From assembly GCA_023249895.1 (NCBI GenBank), contig JAHFBS010000073.1, forward strand, positions 1 to 5,313: 5,313 nt of DNA. Reading direction: 5' to 3'. This document shows, piece by piece, positions 1-5,313 of this stretch. The notes beneath the pieces were generated by a model. That model saw only the letters and a list, made by a program, of their open reading frames with translations, had not been told where the DNA came from and searched no databases. This DNA is from a bacterium. Lineage in GTDB: Bacteria > Babelota > Babeliae > Babelales > RVW-14. The first letter of the stretch is position 1. The number at the start of each line of letters is the position of its first letter. Made by a program: the position numbers and the translations under genes.

Positions 1-895
1 GCAGGCAGCGCAAGATCCCAATCTTTATTTAATCGTTGGCGATGTTGGTTTTTCAGTTGCCGAAAAATTTCAGCATCAATTCCCCTCACGATTTATTAAT
101 GCGGGCATCGCCGAACAAAACATGATTGGCGTTGCAGCAGGATTGGCCATGGCGGGGAAGAATGTTTATGTTTATTCAATTGTTCCTTTTGTCACTATGC
201 GTTGTTTTGAACAGATTCGTAATGACCTGTGCTATCAGCACTTACCGGTAAAGCTTGTGGGAGTTGGTGGAGGATATTCATATGGCGCAATGGGCGCAAC
301 GCATCATGCGATTGAAGATATTGCGATCATGCGTGCACTGCCTACCATGACGGTGGTTGCACCTGCAAACAAATATGAAACATCTCAACTTCTGCCCCAA
401 CTCAATACCTGTACAGGCCCTGTATATCTTAGGCTTGCAGCGTGCGAAGAGCTTGTCAGCTATCCACCCAGCATCCCCCCGCGTCTTGGAACTGCAAGCG
501 TTATTATTCCCCACAACAGCCGTTATCTTGTTACCACGGGCAATGCGTTAGATGTGGGTTATCAGGTACAACAAGAGCTTGCACAAAATGGGATTACCTG
601 CGGGTTTGCGAGCATGCATACCGCTAAACCAATCGATCAGGAATTTTTTGCACACCAAAATTTAGATGCTGTTTTTACCATTGAAGAACATTCAGTCATA
701 GGAGGGCTTGGCCAAGCCGTCGCGCACCATCTCTGCGAAAATTCTTTTCGGGGAGTTTTTCACGCCTTTGGTATTCCTGATTGTTATGCGCACGAATGTG
801 GCTCTGCTCATGAACTCAAAAAGCAGAGCGGCTTAACGCCTGAACATATTGCATCATTTATTCTGAGAAAGTTGAAAGATGCATATAAAAAATAG
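1..895 (+). CDS. Transketolase-like protein, C-terminal part (pyrimidine-binding and C-terminal domains), 5'-truncated by the window edge
   Basis: Thiamine-diphosphate enzyme that would move a two-carbon ketol unit between sugar phosphates. The frame is open from base 2 (first full codon) to TAG at 893-895, giving 297 visible residues. The visible start (QAAQDPNLYLIVGDVGFS) matches the beginning of a transketolase pyrimidine domain. GIAEQNM carries the conserved Glu (codon 113-115) that contacts the cofactor aminopyrimidine. GAMGATHHAIEDIAIMR corresponds to the GPTHQ-x-E region of classical transketolase. The C-terminal domain starts near VYLRLAA and includes the TIEEHSVIGGLG motif. If this is the beta subunit of a split transketolase (usually a little over 300 residues), only some 10-20 residues are missing; a full-length enzyme (about 660) with its N-terminal half upstream is the alternative. 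The ATG at 122 is internal to the Glu motif and is not the true start. The SYGAMGATHH style resembles transketolases of surface-polysaccharide clusters more than housekeeping TktA. This fits the glycosyltransferase-like genes downstream, but the pathway role is inferred. Confidence 0.93.
   Translation, partial: QAAQDPNLYLIVGDVGFSVAEKFQHQFPSRFINAGIAEQNMIGVAAGLAMAGKNVYVYSIVPFVTMRCFEQIRNDLCYQHLPVKLVGVGGGYSYGAMGATHHAIEDIAIMRALPTMTVVAPANKYETSQLLPQLNTCTGPVYLRLAACEELVSYPPSIPPRLGTASVIIPHNSRYLVTTGNALDVGYQVQQELAQNGITCGFASMHTAKPIDQEFFAHQNLDAVFTIEEHSVIGGLGQAVAHHLCENSFRGVFHAFGIPDCYAHECGSAHELKKQSGLTPEHIASFILRKLKDAYKK
865..871 (+). promoter_or_regulatory. Possible ribosome binding site for the ATG at 879
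   Basis: The purine run GAGAAAG ends 7 bases before the ATG at 879, inside the end of the transketolase gene. It is only a moderate Shine-Dalgarno match. It matters because the other ATG proposed for the next gene (1047) is preceded by a hairpin and no purine tract, so this site favours the start at 879. Confidence 0.4.
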
Positions 896-2531
896 ACCTC
901 TTTTGAAACCTATTTCGTTTTGTCATCCCCCTCCTTCGCCTATTGGGCTACGGCGGGCAGGCCTCGCGTCTTATGTCATCCCCGTGAAAACGTGGATCCA
1001 GTCCCAGGTCTTATATTTACGCCTAGATTCCGGGTCATTGCCCGGAATGACAAAGGATAACGCCAAAAATATTTGCATTAAAAACGGGTTTCAGAAGAAG
1101 TTTAATATTTATCAACATCACACACCTGCAATCCTTAGCATCGTACTTTTTTTAATCGTTTTTTGTACGCTTGGACTTCCCTTTACACAGTGGGGATTTA
1201 AGTCTGATGATTGGGGAAATGTCTATCACTGCATTATTCGACAATGGTCGGATTTTTTTAGATTTTTTACCGAAGGGAATATCGAAAAATTTTGTCTTCC
1301 CAGCAATGTAATGCCACCCGATCAAGCTTTTTTTCAGGGGCTTTATCGTCCACTGTCATTTATTTATTACTATCTTCAGTACGGTATTTTTGGCACAGCT
1401 CCTTACGGATTTTTGCTCGTCACCACATTCTTTCATGCATGCAATGCGGTTCTCTTTTTTAATCTTCTCAAATTGAAGGTAACCCGTGTAACAGCATTTT
1501 TAGCTGCCGCCTATTTTGGTTTTCACCCAAGTCTGTGGATATGGTTCGGCTGGACCAGTGCACAAACGTATTTCGTTGAATTATGTGTGTTTTTTCTAGG
1601 TGTGTATGCGCTTTTGGCATACCTCAGAACAGAGAGCTTTGTTTTTTATTTTTTGGGCTGTGTGCTTTATACACTTAATCTTATGCTCAAAGAACAAACT
1701 ATTTTTTTGCCACTTTGGCTTGTGGGAGCATTTTATATCTATGGCAAAAGTTTTTGGCAATCCATTAAGCTTTCAACAGGTTTTTGGATCATCACTGGTT
1801 GCTATCTTTGGTGGCGACTTCAATTATTTCCGCTCACCGCTCAAACAGGCACGCTTACGTTTCAACCAACCTGGCATTCGTTTATCACCAGGTTCTCATC
1901 ACGGTTTTATGATGCGGTAAGCTATCTCAACGAATTTCTTGGTTTTTCGTGGTTACCATTGCGGCACCAGATGATTAAAGGTTTTTTGGTTACCGTTACC
2001 CTATCGCTTTTGTGCATCCTGTTTTTTAGAAGTCGCCACAAAAAATATGCTCTGTTTTTAGTCTGCAGTATTCCATTTTTCAGCTGGCCGGCGATTATTA
2101 TGCATTTTCAACCACGTTATATTTACCTGGCGCTGCCACTTATGATTGCTGCTGTCGCTATTCTTATCGACCCACCGCCTCAATGGCTTAAATTTGCTCT
2201 TGGAGCCCTTATTGCGTGGAATGCAGTATTTTTGGTACATCATTTAACACAACGAGAAAAAATTTTGCATATGATTACCACAGCATTTGAAGACATCGTC
2301 GCCAACCCGATCACAACAGGAAAAAGTTTATGTTTTGTAGATCTCCCCTCGTGCTGGTTTGATCAGGGCACAACGCAAGCGGTATGGCTCTTGCGACATG
2401 AAGCGCACAAGCCGGTGTTTCAAGTTCAAGACACAAAGATGTCACCTGAGCTGGCACAAGAAAATCCACTTTTAATCACCTGGGATAAGAATTCTTGTAA
2501 ATTCAGGGTTATCGCTGATGATAAAAAATAA
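879..2531 (+). CDS. GT-C-type multi-pass membrane protein, probable glycosyltransferase, paralogue 1, with repeat-derived N-terminus
   Basis: Probable integral-membrane glycosyltransferase using a polyprenyl-phosphate sugar donor; substrate unknown. The open frame is 550 codons from ATG 879. Residues 15-58 are translated repeat DNA and the first membrane helix is about 84-103. The acidic pair D110-D111 follows, at the place of the catalytic or metal-binding acids of GT-C enzymes. Then come YRP (156-158) before a helix-rich stretch, FHP (215-217), KEQ (271-273), FSWLP (356-360) and PRYIY...ALP (412-420). About ten hydrophobic segments end near 454. A soluble tail of about 95 residues ends with PLLITWD...FRVI. 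It is about 60 residues shorter than the tail of the next paralogue. The start is uncertain. ATG 879 overlaps the transketolase gene by 17 bases and has a plausible ribosome site. ATG 1047 (494 residues) lies inside the repeat's hairpin. No ATG, GTG or TTG in frame lies between the repeat and the first helix. It overlaps the next gene by 14 bases. No TPR repeats are seen, unlike TMTC proteins. The family is confident at the level of fold; the activity is inferred. Confidence 0.85.
   Translation: MHIKNRPLLKPISFCHPPPSPIGLRRAGLASYVIPVKTWIQSQVLYLRLDSGSLPGMTKDNAKNICIKNGFQKKFNIYQHHTPAILSIVLFLIVFCTLGLPFTQWGFKSDDWGNVYHCIIRQWSDFFRFFTEGNIEKFCLPSNVMPPDQAFFQGLYRPLSFIYYYLQYGIFGTAPYGFLLVTTFFHACNAVLFFNLLKLKVTRVTAFLAAAYFGFHPSLWIWFGWTSAQTYFVELCVFFLGVYALLAYLRTESFVFYFLGCVLYTLNLMLKEQTIFLPLWLVGAFYIYGKSFWQSIKLSTGFWIITGCYLWWRLQLFPLTAQTGTLTFQPTWHSFITRFSSRFYDAVSYLNEFLGFSWLPLRHQMIKGFLVTVTLSLLCILFFRSRHKKYALFLVCSIPFFSWPAIIMHFQPRYIYLALPLMIAAVAILIDPPPQWLKFALGALIAWNAVFLVHHLTQREKILHMITTAFEDIVANPITTGKSLCFVDLPSCWFDQGTTQAVWLLRHEAHKPVFQVQDTKMSPELAQENPLLITWDKNSCKFRVIADDKK
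974..1052 (+). repeat. Inner inverted-repeat unit (two arms of about 30 bases)
   Basis: The left arm (974-1002, from TGTCATCCCCGTG to GGATCCAGT) and the reverse complement of the right arm (about 1023-1052) align with roughly two thirds identity: TGTCAT, CC, then GGA and TC-x-AG in the same order. Each arm can fold on itself. The left arm forms CCCCGT-GAAA-ACGTGG with one mismatch and a GNRA-type loop. The right arm forms the perfect hairpin at 1027-1048. This double-hairpin design is typical of small non-autonomous palindromic elements. Confidence 0.7.
1027..1048 (+). repeat. Perfect 8-bp hairpin at the right end of the repeat
   Basis: ATTCCGGG (1027-1034) pairs exactly with CCCGGAAT (1041-1048) around the 6-base loop TCATTG. 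There is no T-run after it, so it is not a standard intrinsic terminator. The A and T of the alternative start codon ATG (1047-1049) are part of the stem, so in mRNA that start would be partly buried. Confidence 0.75.
2505..2508 (+). promoter_or_regulatory. Ribosome binding site of the second membrane-protein gene
   Basis: AGGG at 2505-2508 sits 9 bases before the ATG at 2518, within the last codons of the upstream gene. Site and start both lie inside translated sequence, so translation of the two genes is probably coupled. Confidence 0.5.
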
Positions 2532-4128
2532 TAAAATCTTCATAGCACTTATCATTGGAATATTAGTTTTTTGTCTGATTGGTATCCCCTTCACCAATTG
2601 GTGGTTTAACGGCTGCGATGACTTTGGCGGCGTGTATATCGGATTTGTGACTAAAACTTGGCGTGATCTTTTGTACTTTTTTATTAACGGTCAGATCAAT
2701 CAAGCGCCAGGGCCTTCAAACATTGCCAACTACCACGACATTGTGCTTTCTTTTTTTGGAGCCTATTATCGCCCCTTCTATCTCATTTTTTTAGCAATCC
2801 AATACTGGATTTTTGGACTTAATGCTTATGCATATTTTTTGTGCAATGTTTTCTTTCATGCGGTTAATACGGCTCTTTTATTTATTATTTTTTCGTGGAT
2901 TATCGAACTTATCCCCGCAATTTTTGTTGCATTACTCTTCGCGTTTCATCCACAAATAGGCTATCGGTTTGGTGCTATTGTTAATCTTCATTACTATGTC
3001 AGCGTTACCTGCCTACTTGGGCTTCTTATTATGTACAAAAGATATCTTGATAGCGGAAAAACGTGGATGTATTGGGCTGCATGTTGCTTATATACCGTCT
3101 CACTTTTCACACGCGAATCATCAATAGTTTTTCCTGCCATTCTGACGTTAGGAACGTATCTTTATCTCAATAAAGCAACACTTTTTACAGCGATAAAAAA
3201 AACAGGTGTTTTTTGGGGCATTACATTTTTATTTCTGCTCCTCAGGCTTGAGCTCTTTCCCGTGCACCTCACTACGGCAAAATCTCCCGTGTGGGCAACA
3301 ATTTTGCATGCGAAATTAGGCGAGTTCATGGTATTTCTTTACGACGCGTTCTGGTTCTCATGGTTACCATGGGGACATCCATTGGTGCGCGGTATGCTTC
3401 TTATCACCGCGCTAGGAATAGTCAGCTACCTTTTTGTTATCAACACACGTAAAAAGTTTTTATTATTTTTTTTGATAAGTGCCGCATTTATGCTGTGGCC
3501 GGCATACGTCGGATGCTATAGTCCCCGCTATATTTACGAGGCTCTTCCGTTCATACTGTTATTTTTTATTGGCTGCTTTGCATGGGCCCCCCGCGACTTC
3601 AGCAAAATGAGAAATCGTGGATGGTTGGCGCTCGGCATAATGACTGTTTTTTTTATCCTGCTCACGGTAGATAATCTTCATCGTCGTGAACAAAAAATGA
3701 CAATAATTGCAACAGCGCTCTACAAACTCACCACAGTTCCGAATATTACGACACGACCACTGTATCTTCTTTCATATCCCATGGATGGGCTTGGCGACCA
3801 ACCCACCGATATTATACGTGTCATGCTGAAAAATCCGCATGCACTCATCTATGTAACACGGACATCGGCGTACGTCCAAAAGAATGCGCACATTATCACA
3901 CCAACGTCATGGCGCAATGTTATCAGCGATTATTATCATGAAAACTTTGCCACAATCACACCAACAAAGAATGGATTTTGGTATCAGATTACCGACCCCA
4001 ACAAAATTTATTTCATGACTCAAGAAGACAAGCACGATTTTATCATTCAGATCGACAAAGGCATTTTAGATAAAGATCCACTTTTCTTGCACTGGGATAC
4101 TGATACACAAAGTTTCAAGATTGTTTGA
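2518..4128 (+). CDS. GT-C-type multi-pass membrane protein, probable glycosyltransferase, paralogue 2
   Basis: Probable inner-membrane glycosyltransferase of 536 residues and the most complete of the three paralogues; donor and acceptor unknown. The first helix spans about 7-26. D34-D35 is the acidic pair in the first outer loop, and YRP is at 84-86. FFHAVNTALLF (112-122) matches the F-x-HA-x-N block common in GT-C and TMTC-like proteins. FHP (143-145), RES (199-201), FSWLP (280-284), WP (327-328) and PRYIYEALP (336-344) follow. The hydrophobic part ends near residue 384. A soluble tail of about 150 residues ends with PLFLHWD...FKIV, the same box that ends paralogue 1. Positively charged loops (TRKK, 310-313; RRE, 389-391) suit cytoplasmic or interfacial positions. 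ATG 2518 overlaps the upstream gene by 14 bases, is preceded by AGGG, and puts the first helix right at the N-terminus as expected. The stop is TGA; the next gene starts 10 bases on. Membership of a GT-C-like family is inferred from topology and motifs; polytopic ligases or flippases are less likely alternatives. Confidence 0.9.
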   Translation: MIKNNKIFIALIIGILVFCLIGIPFTNWWFNGCDDFGGVYIGFVTKTWRDLLYFFINGQINQAPGPSNIANYHDIVLSFFGAYYRPFYLIFLAIQYWIFGLNAYAYFLCNVFFHAVNTALLFIIFSWIIELIPAIFVALLFAFHPQIGYRFGAIVNLHYYVSVTCLLGLLIMYKRYLDSGKTWMYWAACCLYTVSLFTRESSIVFPAILTLGTYLYLNKATLFTAIKKTGVFWGITFLFLLLRLELFPVHLTTAKSPVWATILHAKLGEFMVFLYDAFWFSWLPWGHPLVRGMLLITALGIVSYLFVINTRKKFLLFFLISAAFMLWPAYVGCYSPRYIYEALPFILLFFIGCFAWAPRDFSKMRNRGWLALGIMTVFFILLTVDNLHRREQKMTIIATALYKLTTVPNITTRPLYLLSYPMDGLGDQPTDIIRVMLKNPHALIYVTRTSAYVQKNAHIITPTSWRNVISDYYHENFATITPTKNGFWYQITDPNKIYFMTQEDKHDFIIQIDKGILDKDPLFLHWDTDTQSFKIV

Positions 4129-4138
4129 AAGTCAGGCG

Positions 4139-5313
4139 ATGATCAATACAACCAGGCTTTTTTGGGCACGCTATAAAAAGCTTCTAACAGCTCTGTTGAT
4201 TTTTAGCACTATCATTATTGTATATCTTGTTTTTTGCTCAGCATGGTTTTTTGATGGTGAAGATTGGGGACTTATTCTTAAGGCCTCACAATGCATATCA
4301 TTTAAAGATTTCATACATTTTTTTACCGAAGGAAACGTAATTTGTCTCTCAGGCCCTGTCATTCTGCCACCAACGCAGTTGCCCCAAAGCCCTATGTTTT
4401 TTTATCGACCGTTAGTTCTCATTATTCATTTTATTCAATATCACACACTCGGCCTCTACGCTTATGCGTATTTTATCTTTATTGTTATTATTCACGCTCT
4501 TAATACATCATTAATCTTCATACTATTTTCGTACGCAACAAAAAGATATTTTTTGCCTATGCTCTATGCCCTAGCCTTCGCATTTCATCCACTTTTATAT
4601 GGCTGGTTAGGGAAAATTGATACTCAACAAAATATTATAAATCTATTCCTAATGCTTCTATGCATATTGTTGCTTATCAATGCGTTACACAACAAACGTA
4701 TTTTTTCTTACCTACTCGCCTGTTTATTATTTTTTCTGTGTCTGCTTATACGAGAAACATTTATTACATTCCCTTTCATCTTATTTATTGGCCTCTGGAT
4801 ATTTGAACGTTGCGAATGCAACTCATTCACCAAAAACCTACGTTTAAAGCTTTCCACTTGTTCAGGATTTATTATGGTTCTCATGATCTATTTAACGCTA
4901 AGACACTATGCAACGCCGTCTTCAATGCATTCAGATTTTTTAACCGTACACGATACATTGAGTAGTAATTATTGTGCTATATATGCAAAAATAAAAAATT
5001 TTAGCAGCTTTTTTTATGATCTTTTTTGGTTGATGTGGTTCCCACATACAACTTATGATTTTTTTAAACAGTATGATATTTCTTGGATATATCGCATTTT
5101 GAAAGCAACAATTTTTCTACTTATCTCGACACTTTTCATTACCAACAGGAATAAAAATATATTATACGCTCTTTTTATAATCGCACTTTTTACACTATGG
5201 CCATTTATTTTTGTATCATCAGGAGGCTATCGATATTCGTACGAAGCACTTCCAATCTATACGGTTGTCTTTATTTGGTTGATATATTCATCTCCAATTT
5301 CAAATAATCATAT
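4139..5313 (+). CDS. GT-C-type multi-pass membrane protein, probable glycosyltransferase, paralogue 3 (3'-truncated by the window edge)
   Basis: The frame opens with ATG at 4139-4141 and stays open to the right edge (391 complete codons), so the C-terminal tail is not seen. It begins MINTTRLFWARYKK, followed by a helix at about 15-34. It shows the same ordered landmarks as its two neighbours: E41-D42 (ED in place of DD), FFTEGN (61-66, nearly the same as in paralogue 1), YRP (89-91), IIHALNTSLIF (117-127), FHP (149-151), RET (205-207), WFP (300-302), WP (354-355) and RYSYEALP (365-372). It is thus a third tandem copy with the same likely role. It starts 10 bases after the upstream stop. The purine run GAAAG (4127-4131) is a weak ribosome site 7 bases before the ATG. 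The gene is clearly richer in A+T than those before it: the 60-base lines starting at 4501, 4621 and 5101 hold 15, 15 and 17 G+C. The start is supported by homology; the function is inferred as for its paralogues. Confidence 0.88.
   Translation, partial: MINTTRLFWARYKKLLTALLIFSTIIIVYLVFCSAWFFDGEDWGLILKASQCISFKDFIHFFTEGNVICLSGPVILPPTQLPQSPMFFYRPLVLIIHFIQYHTLGLYAYAYFIFIVIIHALNTSLIFILFSYATKRYFLPMLYALAFAFHPLLYGWLGKIDTQQNIINLFLMLLCILLLINALHNKRIFSYLLACLLFFLCLLIRETFITFPFILFIGLWIFERCECNSFTKNLRLKLSTCSGFIMVLMIYLTLRHYATPSSMHSDFLTVHDTLSSNYCAIYAKIKNFSSFFYDLFWLMWFPHTTYDFFKQYDISWIYRILKATIFLLISTLFITNRNKNILYALFIIALFTLWPFIFVSSGGYRYSYEALPIYTVVFIWLIYSSPISNNH

Larger units (their letters stand above)
919..1054 (+). 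repeat. Composite palindromic repeat of the dispersed GTCATTCC type, in frame within the 5' end of a gene
   Basis: The outer ends are an 8-base inverted pair, TTTGTCAT (919-926) and ATGACAAA (1047-1054). TGTCATCCCC occurs twice as an exact direct repeat, at 921-930 and 974-983. The second copy begins an imperfect inverted-repeat unit (974-1052). The first copy is followed by a G+C-rich segment (931-973) with a short CGCC/GGCG stem (937-940, 952-955). From 921 to 1052 the element is 132 bases, exactly 44 codons, and has no stop in the frame of the surrounding gene. Repeats of this look are scattered in many bacterial genomes, usually between genes. In Rickettsia, palindromic elements are also known inside genes. 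The type is recognised from its sequence; copy number in this genome cannot be seen here. Confidence 0.8.

Noticed and set aside
278..514. Reverse-strand reading frame of 78 codons within the transketolase gene
   Set aside because: It lies opposite a well-supported gene, has no recognisable domain and is rich in Cys and Arg, as expected of an antisense shadow.
858..935. Reverse-strand AAGGAGG followed by an ATG and a short frame of about 22 codons into the transketolase end
   Set aside because: The purine tract is part of the repeat and is only 2 bases from the ATG. The peptide is antisense to the real genes and has no support.
1012..1017. TATATT as a possible -10 promoter box inside the repeat
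   Set aside because: No -35-like hexamer lies at a suitable distance; a chance A+T match is more likely.
1027..1048. Hairpin as an intrinsic terminator between the transketolase and paralogue 1
   Set aside because: No T-run follows the stem, and the reading frame continues through it.
2058..2243. Reverse-strand reading frame of 61 codons within paralogue 1
   Set aside because: It is antisense to conserved motifs such as PRYIY and has no features of its own.
3195..3202. Run of eight A in paralogue 2 as a programmed frameshift site
   Set aside because: The zero frame encodes conserved family sequence on both sides, and no stop or stimulatory structure was noticed nearby.
4171..4362. Reverse-strand reading frame of 63 codons over the start of paralogue 3
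   Set aside because: The forward frame carries family motifs (ED, FFTEGN), so the reverse frame is a shadow.

Overview
The window is a compact, single-strand stretch of bacterial chromosome with about 42-46% G+C in the first part, falling to roughly 25-35% in the last gene. It carries four co-directional protein genes: the C-terminal part of a transketolase-type enzyme, running in from the left edge, then three tandem, divergent paralogues of a large multi-pass membrane protein. The third paralogue runs off the right edge. I see no RNA genes, transposase or CRISPR array. The standard genetic code fits: TAG, TAA and TGA are all used as stops, and Trp is TGG.

Layout. Bases 1-895 encode the pyrimidine-binding and C-terminal domains of a transketolase-like protein, closest in feel to the two-subunit transketolases found in surface-polysaccharide clusters. 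Bases 879-2531, 2518-4128 and 4139-5313+ encode the three membrane proteins. Each has an acidic pair (DD, DD, ED) just after the first membrane helix, a YRP motif before the next helices, an FHP motif, a [KR]E motif, a W[LF]P motif and an RY-x-Y-x-ALP motif. This is the plan of GT-C-fold glycosyltransferases that use polyprenyl-phosphate-linked sugars (the broad PMT/ArnT/TMTC type). Gene spacing (17-nt overlap, 14-nt overlap, 10-nt gap) and the absence of terminators suggest one operon. A reasonable inference is a locus that makes an unusual sugar and transfers it, or related sugars, to a lipid, glycan or protein at the outer face of the inner membrane.

The most notable non-coding structure lies at 919-1054: a composite palindromic repeat of the dispersed GTCATTCC type, sitting inside the open 5' end of the first membrane-protein gene. 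It keeps the frame open, so the gene either carries about 44 residues of translated repeat near its N-terminus or has lost its original start. The flanking evidence (a conserved gene-junction layout at 879 and 2518, and no start codon between the repeat and the first helix) favours in-frame insertion into an existing gene.

Organism. Dispersed GTCATTCC palindromes, including in-frame ones, are best known from host-associated or reduced bacteria (for example the Rickettsia palindromic elements), and similar repeats occur elsewhere. A host-associated or candidate-phylum bacterium (Dependentiae-like or similar) is a guess only; nothing here fixes the taxon.
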